Below are positions 1 through 12,172 of a DNA stretch of 64,000 nt, piece after piece. Positions within the stretch are counted from its first letter, which is position 1; each line of letters opens with the position of its first letter. The notes beneath the pieces were generated by a model that saw only the letters and a list, made by a program, of their open reading frames with translations, made no database searches and had not been told where the DNA came from. The DNA is from Onchocerca lupi. Lineage: Eukaryota; Nematoda; Chromadorea; Rhabditida; Onchocercidae. Location: NCBI GenBank assembly GCA_028564675.1, contig JAOVVO010000037.1, positions 178,706-242,705 of the forward strand, written 5' to 3'. Both the position numbers and the translations under genes were made by a program.

Positions 1-2432
1 TTTATATAGAATTCCATCCTGTGATTCAATCTTGAATATTTCTTGACTTCATATGGTTAAGAACATCTATAAAACAATAAAACACAAACTATTGTTTCGT
101 TAAAAAGTTAGAGCTATTTTCTGATTTGATTGCAACATTTCACTTGATCATCTCCCACTTTTATTCTAAATAATAAATTCACTTCATCGTAAAAATCATA
201 ATGATCTTATAGCTCATTGAACAAGTTTTGTGGTATCTATCACTTGCATACTTTCTTATCCAATGTTTTCCAAAACTCTGTTTTTTGCAAAAAAAAAAAA
301 AAATTTCAGTCAATTTTATGAAATACACGTGAAGGAATGGCTGAAATCATTTTCGAATGAATTAGATTCTCAAGTTTGCATGAAATACAGTTTATAAAAG
401 ACGTTAAAATTAAAAATCCACAATTCGAGCAATAAAACTTTACACATCTTTCAATCCAAAATTTCAATTTTCATTGATACAAGCGTTGGAATTTTCTTTT
501 TAAGCAATCATTTTTCGCGTTTACTTTGTTTACATGAAATAATCATGATTTACTTTTTAAGATAGTTAATAATGATTTTAATATCCTAAAACACATTCAG
601 AATTTTGAATTTTTGCAAATAATTCTATCTTCTTGATTTTCAGTACCAAACACGCTGAGGTATGAAATAAACTAGTTTAGAATTCTAACTTCAATTCTTC
701 GTTAGCAAATGATACGTTAATCTCTGAGAGCTTAATTTTTCGATGTTTTGACTGATTTACAAACATTAGCAAACAATAGGTCCTTTTTGTTTAAACTTAT
801 ATTTTTGAAACGTTGCGTCATTCATTGTACTTTTTCCTCCAACAACTTTTTGGTTCAATTTTAGCAAATAATCTATTTCCAAATTCGAATCGTATCGCAA
901 GATTCTAGATATAAATGTAACTTCGCAAAATTTCATACAAATGATAAACGAGAAAAATTGCCATTGTGGCACTTTTAGTTGCAAAAGAGAAATTTCCAAA
1001 TTTAGACATCAACTACTTAGTCAAGTAAAAATATCAAATCGCTGATATTCTTAATGGAAAAAATGGTCCAAATTCCCAAAATGTCATAAGTGACAGATAT
1101 TCATTCCATTTTTCACATTCAATTCTGTGAATTGCAAAACTATTCTTTTGGCTATGCCATAATAAAATGATAATTTTTCATGTTTTTCACAATTCAGTAC
1201 TACTAAAGTTACTTATACAAAATACCACTTCCAAATATTAATTGTATCTAATTAGCTCCGATATTTTCCTACCATTTTTCATCGATTTAATTGTCTAAAT
1301 TCATATGACGATCTAGTTCAGAAGTATGTACTCAATTTATTGCAATAAGTAGTTTATGTGTCAGAACTAGACTGTAGAACTAAAAAAAAAATGTCAATTT
1401 TAGCTTTTCAATCATGTTTGAAATGTTCTTTGATTGCCTAAAGATACATTTGTGTTTAGAAGTTTTTTGACATTGACAATTTAGTGAGTAGTCAATCAAA
1501 CTATTCAACCTTCCTCAAAAATGATTTGTGCTACCTTGTCCTTAAGAAACATGAAAAATGGAGAATGATTATGGTGAGACTTTTCTTGAAGTTTCTAGAA
1601 TGAGAAATACCAATATTTGAAACTATAAATGATGTTTTCCAAATGAAAATTTTTTTACTATCCAAATCGAATGATTTTGTTACGGCATTGAAAAACTCTA
1701 CTTTGAAAATACCACAAAAATCCATCGCTTGATGCTAGATTTGATTGAGGCAAACTTTAACTGATCGGTCAAGGCAAAAAAACGATTCAGATTGTAGGAC
1801 AAGTTCACGTGTAAGTGAACTAATTTAATGAAAAATTAGGTATAATTAAAATTATGGCCATTCATATTAATTGCTTTAATTTCTGTTGTTAAAAAGCAAT
1901 GTTTGACTTAAACGGATTTAGAATAACATTTGATGCATTTAAATTTTACGTATTTTTGTCTACAATTTTTTATCAACCAAAATAAATTTGCACTAGACTT
2001 CATTATTATTAGTCAAGAATAAAAATTCATGCCTGGAAATAAAGATATAATGTGAAGCAGATTATGCAAATTTGAAAACAAAATATGAAAAACTTCTCCA
2101 TGTTCTAGAAGTGCAATGTCTTCCTGAGCTATTTTTCATAAAGGAAAAAAGTATTCGCAACTCAAAAAATGGCGATTTCACCAATTCATTGTAATTAAAA
2201 CAAAAGGACATGAGTTGCGAAAGATTTTTATTCCGAAAATCATTTTTGAACAATTCAGAAGTGTTAGTACATTGAAATCACTATTATAAAAATGAAAGAC
2301 CAAAAATGTAGGTTAAGATCTTTTTTAACGGAAGAAGGTATAATCGGAAATAACGCAAATTTTGACGATAATAATAAAAATTATGGCTATGATATTTTTT
2401 AATGAAAACTAATTATGTCATTTTTTTTTCAG
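1..2432. other. Gene-poor upstream region
   Basis: AT-rich sequence with only short open frames on both strands and no recognisable protein, RNA gene or repeat. The first recognised exon of the K2P channel starts at 2433 and carries no start codon ahead of its first membrane segment, so at least one 5' exon should lie here or left of the window. I looked for a short ATG exon with a phase-0 donor and found none that convinced me. A candidate ATG at 2292 followed by a donor-like site gives the wrong phase. Confidence 0.5.
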
Positions 2433-5400
2433 TTAATCAAAATCTTGTTTCCTCATGTGATACTAGTAACAGTATTAATTGGTTATTTATGTCTTGGTGC
2501 ATGGATTCTGATGATACTGGAAACAAGCACGGAATTGATGGCTCGATCACGAAAACTAATTCATTTGTCAAATGTCGTGACAAATTTCACATCCGATAGT
2601 TGGAGGATATTAAATGATGCACAATTAGGGATTCATTTAGTTGATCGCTCCGAATGGGATACAGTTTTCAGGTTTTCCTAGTTTTTGATTATGAACTTGA
2701 AGAGTTACAGAATAAAAGAAAATTCCTACAGTCCTTTTTGGTTTGATAAAATTCATCAGTCTACAGGGAATATATGGTATCAGTAGCAGAAATAGTGGAT
2801 GATCGACGTCCGATTCGTAAAGAACTTCGAAAACCGGATGATATTGATAATATGCACAATAAGTGGACTTTTCCAACTGCCTTATTATATGTTCTTACTG
2901 TTCTCACTACATGTGGTAAAACTCTTCTGGAATTCTTCAAACTTTGTTTATGCGATTTTGTCAACTAGCAAAAACTTGCGAAATTTTCGCGAACTTTCCA
3001 AAGTGATACTGACCACAAAGGCAGATTTATTTTAATAGTTGGAGGAATAGTTTTGTTTGGCAATATTTTCAGGATATGGTGAAGTATCAGTGGATACAGA
3101 TTCAGGGAAAATATTTGCGGTAGCATTCGCTCTAATTGGCATACCTCTCATGTTTATCACAGCTGCGGATATAGGCAAATTTTTGTCAGAAACACTGCTT
3201 CGTTTCGTTTCAAATTGGAACAAAATATCGCACAAAATAAAGGTTCGCTAACGCTGTAACTTTTTTCAAAGTATTCAAGTTTTTTTGGTAAGAATGAGAA
3301 TTGAGATGCGGAAAAGAGTAAACTTGACCGTAATTCATGTATCACAATTTTTTTCCTCTAAATCAATGGATTAAATTTTCTTTTTGCATGATGTTGCTAT
3401 GCTGTCATTCATATTGTTTGCAATTTTTTGTATGAATAAATTCAGCAAATTCTATTTCGAAAACATTATACGCGACGGAAGTCATCACAATCAACAAGCG
3501 GTCATTCCGATGTCATCGATATTTTTGGCGTAGAAGGAAGCGATGGAAAATTATGGTTTCCAATTGGTATAACTCTTTTTTTCACTTCAATTTCTTACTT
3601 TTAATTTATGTTTTGAAGATTTTTTCTATCGAATATATAATTATTGATCACAGTGCTTAGCTGAATGATTGATGGACTAACACTGAAGTATGAAGTTCTT
3701 AAATTCTCGGATTTTTGATACGAAAAGCACATTCTACAAAAAGCAAAGAGACTGATAATTTCTCCATCAAAGATTAGATAAATTTTTATTTGATCCAGGA
3801 GCTTATGTGTCATGCATCTGTTTGTACTGCTCGATGGGTTCAGCCATGTTCATCAACTGGGAGCGTTCGTGGTCTTTCTTACATGCTTTTCATTTTGGCT
3901 TCAATCTTATCGTAACTGTTGGCCTTGGTGATATCGTCGTTGTTGATTACATTTTCTTATCACTTATTGTAGCTTTTGTCATCGTTGGTTAGTTCATTTT
4001 TGTTTGAATGCACCATTTCCATTTCTAAGCACAATAAATCAAATGAGTTAGTTTTTCTTCCGAGAAAATTCATGAAAAGCTCATTTATTTGAAATCAAAA
4101 TAGAAGGAATGTTTGTTGGGATGAGCACACAAATTTATTAAATACCTAGTGGTTTAATAAAATGTCAATTTAAAAAATGTAAAATACTTAAGTTGATTTT
4201 TTTAATAGTTAAAGTTGTTTAAACTAAATCTGGATTTGTTGATATTCCTCACTTTTAGCATCACTTCTTCAAGCGATTTATGCTATAAGTACAAAATAGC
4301 AGTTGAACATCCATCCACACTGACTAAAATTTGCTTAAAAACATTTTCAAAAACTTATAATGATGAATTAGCAATTTCGCAAGTTTTTTGTGATATTAAA
4401 TAAATAATCCTGCGTATTTTTACCTCTGAAATAAGTTATAAGTCTATAAAACCGTACAGATATCATCATATATTAAATTTTCTGTTGGCTTTGAAATGTC
4501 AAAATCATTGCAACGAAATTAATTTCTATAACTGGTTTTAAAATATCTCTCTACAATTATAGATTAGAATTAGCAAACAAAACTTCATGGATATGTTAAA
4601 TTTTCGGAATAACATTAATATTTGTTTACAAAAAAGAGCAACAAAGAAATCTAATTCGTTTTGAGCAGTCTTTATGTGTATAATGCAAGCTGCTCAACAT
4701 TAATTTATGCTTTTTCGTTTAATATTTGTTTTCTTTTTTGTAAACAAATATTAAATCTTTTAAGAAAAACAATGAATATTTATATGCATTAATAAACATA
4801 ATCTTGTCATAAGATTTTTGATTCAATTACTTACTGATAGAGAAATAATCAGTATCACCAAATAAACATGGGAAAATAGATAATCCTGACTTTTCGAGTG
4901 ACAATTCTTGGAATTTTAGAAAAAAGTGCTGATAGATTACCGATAGATTTCTATGTTCGAATTACACATGCAAGATAAAGAGATTAGTAGATTTTTCCAT
5001 TTCAAAGTCTTTACAACTTTCTCAGCTTCAACCATATTTTCATCCGAGAAACTAATGTCTACATTTTAGTAGGTGTCTATTGTAGTATCTACAGTAATAT
5101 GTTTACGACAAACGGCTTTCTTAGAAATTTTGGCAGGTTTTCATGACTTTTTGACTTTTTGTCCCATTTATCATTGTAATGACAGATCAAGACGACATGA
5201 TTGAAGTAGAGAAGCAGGTAAAGAGAAAGTGAAATTATTTTATTTTAATCGAAATTGGCAACTTGAAGATGATAATTAATTTGAGCTTAATGAAAGAATT
5301 ACCAAGTTACGTAGATGAGAGAGGAAAAGCATTCAATGTTGATCATGCTTCATTTATATACATCTATCTATCTATCTATATATATATATTTGTATTTATA

Positions 5401-5902
5401 TACATATCTTATCAGTGTTTCTACAGGTTTATCAGTTGTTACGATGTGCATTGATCTAGCATCAACACATTTGAAAGCATATTTCACTCGTTTCCATTAT
5501 TTCGGACGAGCCAAAAAATTCCTCGGTATGAGCGATGAACTGAAGGAAATAATAGTCCTGTTAAGAGCAATGAGGAGGAAAAAGGGAGGAAAAGTATGCG
5601 TCAGTTGTTTCATTTATTAAATTTCATGAAATTCAAAGTGATTAAAAGTTCTGAACTAGCTTATTTAAATTCTTCATATCAATTAGATCACTTGGAATGA
5701 TGTTCGAGCATTTCTGGATAATGAACTACGTGATCGACCATTCGAACCTCACGAACTTCTGATGAAGTTGCGTTTCATTGATGAAACTTCATCTGGAATG
5801 TCAACAATTCGGCATAATTCATTCCAGTCTGATTTCTTCCGTGATACCGAATATCTGCGACGAATAACAGCTTTGCGTCCCGAACAACCCGCATATTTAT
5901 AA
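2433..5902 (+). CDS. Two-pore-domain (TWK/K2P) potassium channel, 5' end missing
   Basis: Background K+ leak channel subunit of the plasma membrane; family members work as dimers. Exons: 2433-2671, 2767-2915, 3073-3242, 3446-3566, 3799-3987, 5427-5593, 5687-5902. They join in frame to 416 visible residues with a TAA stop at 5900. M1 lies in exon 1 (LIKILFPHVILVTVLIGYLC), followed by an M1-P1 loop with an NFT glycosylation site. The first pore filter is TTCGYGE, split over exons 2 and 3. M2 follows (FAVAFALIGIPLMF). The second filter is TVGLGD in exon 5, then M4 and a basic, charged C-tail. The second filter and the HYFGR motif after M4 are typical of nematode TWK channels. The N-terminus is absent, and the 1.4-kb intron 5 carries an inverted repeat. 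A polyadenylation-like AATAAA sits at about 6059. The family is secure; I do not assign an orthologue. Confidence 0.9.
4615..4754. repeat. Nested inverted repeat in K2P intron
   Basis: Two perfectly complementary arms of about 23 bases (4615-4637 and 4732-4754; core TTTGTTTACAAAAAAGA) are separated by about 94 bases. Inside them a second pair, TGAGCAG and CTGCTCA, is also complementary, so the stretch could fold as a hairpin within a hairpin. It lies in the largest intron of the TWK gene. It could be a small MITE-type insertion or a structured intronic element. No target-site duplication was clear to me. Confidence 0.6.
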
Positions 5903-8700
5903 TCAAGAAATTGCTCTGCTCATTCTTCAAAAATCACCAATTTCCTCCATTTTTGACATATTTTTAAATTTTGAAAATTCTGTAATAATTTGATATATTG
6001 TGAAGATGTTGAAATTGTCTTCGTGTTGACGAATTAATGAGAAGGTTTCATTGATGAGAATAAAATAACTTCAAATTATAATCTATACTCAGTGCCTCGG
6101 GAATGTCGTCATAATAATCATAAACATGAGCATTAATTAGCATCAATCATGCACAAATGATTAGCACCAAAAAAAGCAACAAGCTAAACTATATAGCATT
6201 AATTGCTATCTCCTCAACAATGATTTTGCTCATGATTATGATTTTATCAAGTAAGCAGAGTTTGTTCTATCAAATGATCCGATCTCGTAACAAATCTCAC
6301 TTTTCCATATCCATTTATTCCATAATCAATTCTGTTTCATTTTATTTTTCAATTCTTATAATTGGTTTCCGGTTTTTTTTTCTGAACAAATCAATATTTG
6401 TCATGATAAATTTTTGCTATTTGTCTAATTGAATCAACTTAGTAAACTAAACCATTTTTGAAAAAGACACTTCAATTGTCTGTTTCATTCAAACAAAAAA
6501 AGCGACGAAGTTTGAAGTGCAAATCATTTTGCTAGTGTTGAATCACTGACTGTTTCAAAATTGTAGTGATGCAAAGGGCAGAAGCATAATCATTGTAATA
6601 TAACTTATTTTGAGATTCTTTCAAGAAATTTGAGTTTTTTTGAGTTTTTTTTTTTTTTTTTTTCTCAAGAAATTCTTAACTTCATTTTAGTAAAGTTGAG
6701 ATTCTGAAATCTTGAGATGCTAATCTTATTTTGAATAGAAAAATAATAGATTCTTGACTTGTAGATGCTTCTTATAGTCCCTTTAACCCATTACTTTTTT
6801 AATTGATGACATCTGCCAAAAAAAAAAACGATTAAATTCAGCTTAATTTGAAGATATTGAAACGAAAACATTGAAATGTGTTTTGTGATGGATCGAAATC
6901 ATTAATCATTCATTTTAAATATATTTCAGTGTGATAATTACAAAGTGCTCTTGAAAGAATAAACTTTTTTTTTAAGTATCAAATATTTACGAGTGAACAT
7001 GCTTTTCGGTGCTACAAAATTTTCATGATTAAATAATTAAGCTTATCATTGATACATGGACCATCCGTTTTGACTTGTTACTTTTCATTGCCTTAATATG
7101 CTGTAAATCTAAAATCTTGGAAAAGTTTTGGAAAAACTTAGCTATGCCTGACTATATAGCAAGTGACGATATCCTTTCCCAGATGAGCTAGAATTTTGGA
7201 ACTTTAAAATCACATAATTCAGTTTTGAAATACTTCTTAGTTATCGATCTGCTAATCTCCAGATAGGATGGATAAATTTCTTTGTTCTATTGATAAGTAC
7301 ATGTGCAAAAATTTTTCCTGCAACTTCTATCAGTGTTTTTGCTCAAACAAATCAATTATTTTAGGTTTTGAAATTAAATTTCTTGGTCATATGGAATGAT
7401 CAAGAAAACATGCTCATAACGGTATTACGGTGGTCAAGATCAACAGTCAAATGTAATACTTCATGCTATAATCAGTCAAAACTTTAGTTGATTCTGTAGG
7501 AACTGAAAAAAAAAAAAAAAAAAAAAAGAGAACAAAAGATGTTTTCTTAACGAAATTTCATCATATTTGCAGGTAAACTTTGGAAAACTGTCACTATCTT
7601 TAAATTCAATTAAATTGTCGTAACATTTTTTTCTTTGTAACAATTTTTTTCTTCAAATTATTTCAACATCAATAGTCTTATATCCCAATACGCCCAATTC
7701 TTGACGTTTAATGTACAATTTTTCATTCCACTTAATTACAAAAAAAGCACTCTTTCGCTCTTTATTCTTTCGAATTGGTTCGCTCAGATCAAGATGATCT
7801 TAAACCACGTTACTCCTGTCCAAGCTCTCTAAAACCCAATCGACATCACCCAATTTAGTTCACTAAACGCCTGATTTTCTATTGTACTGTCAATTACATA
7901 TTATTCGATTACTACTATTGTGAATAAAGGATTTAATATAAATCTATTCCTTCTACAGCTCAAATCAAATTTCAAACCTTCCACAACATCTCCAACTTCC
8001 GGAAACACTTGGAGAAACACATCTCCTGTCCTGAAATCTCAATTTCTTTGATATATAGTACCACTTGCTATTCTTTGCATGATTCAAAAAACAAGCAAGA
8101 CTTCCAAAGAAATTTTATACCCTTAAAAATCCGATCCTGAAATGAGACGTATATACGTATTCATTTACCGCTTTATTCAAACTATCCGACATTACAATGA
8201 AAGAAAAGAAATAGTGTCTGAAACTAGCTCCGCCAGTTGGCAGTGGAGAACAAACCTTACAGTTCCAATTTTAAAAGTAATTATTTTAAAAAAATTTATT
8301 GACTAGCCCTATGTTTCCTATAAACCACTAGATATTCCAACAATACAGCAAATACTATTTAAAATCTCACCGTATTTTGATATCACTAATCATTGAGACA
8401 GATCTCCAGTTCGTGCAGGCGCTCATTATTATAAGATATTTCACAATAACTCACTGTTTCAATGCAGAAGCATTAACACAAAGAATAAATAATGTATAAA
8501 TTAGTTAAACAGATTATATACGCAAATAGACGTAAAGTTCCAACGTACGAATGACAACAAATATTCTCTGACATAAAAATGATCCATCGAATCAAATCAC
8601 ATGAGGAGATATGGTATCCCGAATAAAAACGTTGTTAAAATCACAATCACACGGTCTTCTTCCACGATTCGACAATTTTTTTTTTTTTTTTTCATTCAAA
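5903..8700. other. Intergenic, no gene seen
   Basis: 3' flank of the K2P gene, then AT-rich sequence with homopolymer runs (poly-T near 6648, poly-A near 7507, poly-T near 8680). An open frame at 6157-6432 is low-complexity and hydrophobic with no family resemblance. Nothing else is supportable. Confidence 0.5.
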
Positions 8701-8729
8701 TTTGACTATTGACACTATAAAAAAACTAC

Positions 8730-9850
8730 TGAAAACCAAAATAAAGTGCCCAGTAACAGAAGAAATGATACATCCAGCAAATTCTTTAATTATAGCGTAC
8801 AAGTTAAACATGATGGATGGAGTGTTGCTGAAGAGATGAACAAAAAAAGTAAAAAATATCACCGAAAAATAATATACAATAGCTTACAAAAATTATCAAT
8901 ATGGGCCGAAAAAGCATATTTTCTTGTATACTTCCCCGTAGTGTCAACACTAACATGTGATTCACTAATTATGAAGAAAATTTAATCAAAAAGAATAAAA
9001 AACAAGTTGAGGTACGCCAGTAATCTCTTCTAAAGGAAGTACTACATACATTAGTTGCTGCACTCAGTAATTTACTGCCATTATTGAGTGACATTAATTG
9101 ATTCTCAAAGGTAAACTTGGAGAATCCGAAAATGTTAAACAATTTTATGCAGGCTCCGAAATCATGAAAGAAATCAACAACGATCAAATGATAAATAACA
9201 ACAATTAGATGACAGAATTACGAGAAAGATTATCAAGATGTAAACCTACGAAAAACGATCATCAAAATGTACATCTTTTGAAAAAGGATCATTGTTTATT
9301 GATGAACAACAGAAACGAAAATACTAAGCGATAGGAAATACGAAAGTAGTTTTTAAAAGCCAATAAAAATCATGAAATAGAAGTTGCTCATTTACTGAGA
9401 ATTCGTAAAAAGCGTACATAAAAAGCAGGATCGAAATATGCAGAAAGCGACAGGATTATAAAAGTTTTCGATATAAACGTAGTACATATTATGATGGCAG
9501 ACTGCGGAAATATTTGTAAAAGATCTTCGTAATGTAAACAAACTTTGCACGATGGCATGCGGTGCTAATTCCACGAAATATTTTTTTGTAAGCTATTCTG
9601 TTTCCTAGAATCGCCACCAATATTTAATTGACCAAAATCTGTCATCAGATGATTCAGAATTGGACTCTTCGTTTCCTAAAAATCCGGACAAATTATCAGC
9701 AGTAAGCTTGACAATTGTATAAAGTAAATAAAAATGAAAACTTAAAAAAAGAGCAAACAGTAAATGATTTACAACATCCGCACTACTATATGTTATTCTA
9801 ATATTCACTGCAATGATTACTCTATGTGTAACAAATTCTTGCTATGTTTT
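8730..9850 (+). other. Decayed coding-like stretch, unidentified
   Basis: Several plus-strand segments read like protein but are interrupted by stops and frame changes. 8746-8985 is open and contains VQVKHDGWSVAEEMNKK. About 9110-9560 has repeated open runs such as ELRERLSRCKPTKNDHQ and KYAESDRIIKVFDINVVH in one frame with internal stops. 9609-9706 is open (LIDQNLSSDDSELDSS) and ends in a donor-like GTAAGC. I do not recognise a family. Because a bacterial-type gatA relic follows at 10.15 kb, these could belong to the same decayed insertion or to a dead host gene. Confidence 0.3.
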
Positions 9851-10149
9851 TTAATTTTTAAGTTACAGACGCCAACTTCAGCTGTTTGCAATAATAATTA
9901 GAAAAAGTTGCGGAATGAATCGAGTGACGACTGCATGATATTTCAGAAAGTGAATATATTAAATAGAAATAGTGAAATGAAATTAGAAACCTGAGAATAT
10001 GGGTTGACAGATTTTGATCTAACACTTCTTTAATTTTGTTTCCTACAATTTTCATTCCGCAATCTGTCACTTGAACAACGCTAAACCATTCACGCACGTT
10101 CTAAGTTTATCTCATCTGTTAATGAGGCATATATCTCAATTTCCATCAT

Positions 10150-10680
10150 AGTAAACTTCTTCCTGTCTTATCCCGGCAGAATACATATTAAGAATCATCC
10201 ATTCCACATATCACGGATTCAGAGCTGATGCTGACATCCTTGAAGAAATGTATCACTAAGGTTTTGGGAAAGAAGTGAAAAAAAGAATCCTCGTCGGTGC
10301 TTACGCATTTTCTTCAGGTCATTATAATGAATATTAAAAAAACGCAATGTATTAGGGCATTAATCAGGAATGATTTTATAAAAGCATTCAAGAAAGTAGA
10401 TTACATACTTTTTCCAGCCGCTCCGACAGAAGCTTTGGGTTAAATGAAAAGCCAGATCCGATAATTTGTTTCAGTAGATGTAAACTCGGGAAAAATGATG
10501 GAGGAAGATAATATAGAAGAAACAGTATATAGAACCAATATGGAAGCAATACCTGAGATATGAAGGCAAGTGAATCTAAGAGGCTTGTCAGGGTTAATAG
10601 CAGTAGATTTTATTGGTGTGTTAAAATATCAGTATTGTAGAGCTGTTCAATTTGCCGTTCTAATTAATATATTCCTAATC
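10150..10680 (+). pseudogene. gatA: Broken gatA (Glu-tRNA(Gln) amidotransferase subunit A) fragment, bacterial-looking
   Basis: The C-terminal third of GatA can be read on the plus strand with stops and frameshifts. In order: a PAE segment then YHGFRADADILEEMYH, a stop, GFGKEVKKRILVGAYAFSSG then HYNEY, another stop, a frame change, IRALIRNDFIKAFKKVDYIL then FPAAPTEALG, a stop, NEKPDPII, and a degraded NLRGLSGLI. GatA works with GatB and GatC to make Gln-tRNA(Gln) in bacteria and organelles. The sequence pairs GFGKEVK.RILVG and FIKAF.KVD, and the stretch APTEA..NEKPDP, look like alphaproteobacterial (Rickettsiales) GatA rather than animal mitochondrial QRSL1; that origin is inference. The amidase signature region and N-terminus were not found. 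At least three in-frame stops and one frameshift make it non-functional. Confidence 0.75.
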
Positions 10681-12172
10681 AGCTTTCACAAAGTTAATAC
10701 TTCATATGCTGCAATTGCTATCATAATTCCCAACTAGAAAGTAATTATAGAAGATGATCGGAGTAATGCCACACGCCATAAGGCACTTCAATTATTACAA
10801 AAAGAGTACTAGCTGTGAAAATAAGGAAAACATATAATAAACCATTAATTTTTGTATGTAATTAATTATCTAGTTGTTCTTGACAAATATATCTGAGGTC
10901 TTCCTTATCACTTCATCCTAATGCGATCTTGTAGAACCATTCACCACATGTACAGCATATTCCAGATAATGTATTTTTGAACTCTTGCAAAGTTTCATTT
11001 TAACCTGTTTTTTCACCTTAAGTAGCACTGTTTAAAAGAAAAAGCCTTGGTTTTTTGTTTACTGACCCTTCTTTTATGCCGTAAACCAAAATATTATGCA
11101 TTTTAAACATAATGTTCTAAAGTATACTTAAAACAAAAAAAAAAAAAAAAAAAAAAAAACGCTATGCTCTGAATTACACTTAGCAGCACAAATTTTAGAG
11201 TTTTTGTGGCGGATAGCATTTAAATGAGGACATCGGTAGAGTGAACACAAACGAAAACATCTCATTGAATTTTCTCTTCAATTTTTCTCTTAACTCTTAA
11301 ATTTTGAAATAAAGATTGTCAAAGAATTCAATGTTGCTTTATAGATGTGACAGGCAATGTTGTAAATATCTTGTCCAAAATCAGCTCAGTAGGTCTGATG
11401 GCTCATCAAATACTAAAGTAATAAATTACATATCGATTAGTTGTGAGAGTTTAATGAAAAACAGAAGTGTTCGGATGAAATGAATTGTAGGTAGATATCT
11501 TCGAAGCGACTAACGACTCTCTAATACTGCATACACAGGCTTGCAAATCTAAGATTCACCTATATTCGTTTCGTGCGCTCATGTATCAAATGATTTTCTT
11601 TGTTTCAAGGTACGATTTCCATTACCTCAACATTATGTTACTGACAGCTGAACTAACGTAAGAAGCCGAAATATTTTGCATGTATAAAAAGAATTTGTAG
11701 CAAATAGGCCAGTCCTTGCAGAGAAATAATATTTAAAAAAAACTGTCAGTAAAATCCACTAAGACATTTTACATCACTAACAGATTTTATTGGTCACTAG
11801 AAAATAAACTAAAATCTCAAAAATATTCAAGAATAACCTTTGCAGTATCACAAGAAATAGCAATGTTACTTCCATCTGATCTCGGCTGGATGTTGCTTAG
11901 TGCAGCGAATCCATCCTTAATATAATCAGCTGTTGACAAGAATAGTTCATACAACGTTATATACAACAAATCACAAATATTTTTGAAATATTTCATCTTT
12001 ATTAAAAATTCAGTAATTAAAAAGATATGTGTTCTCCATCATTTATATTAATCAGAAAAAAGATCCCTTCGAAGGAGGAAATTTTTCTTTCTACGGAAGA
12101 ATTCTTCCAAGAAACTATCAATTATAAAAGTATCATAGAAAAGATACATAACATTTACAGAAATGAGATAAA
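10681..12172. other. Intergenic, with one possible terminal exon
   Basis: AT-rich sequence with a long poly-A near 11131. The only notable item is a minus-strand open segment, 11929 down to a TGA at 11817-11819, preceded by an acceptor-like CAACAG. It reads DYIKDGFAALSNIQPRSD then GSNIAISCDTAKVILEYF and looks like protein. It could be an alternative last exon of the SMAP gene, but the strong donor at 12188 does not match its phase; only a weaker A|GTTCCG donor would. Confidence 0.35.

Noticed and set aside
6157..6432. 91-codon plus-strand open frame
   Set aside because: Low-complexity Ile, Ser and Phe composition in AT-rich DNA, with no splice context or family.
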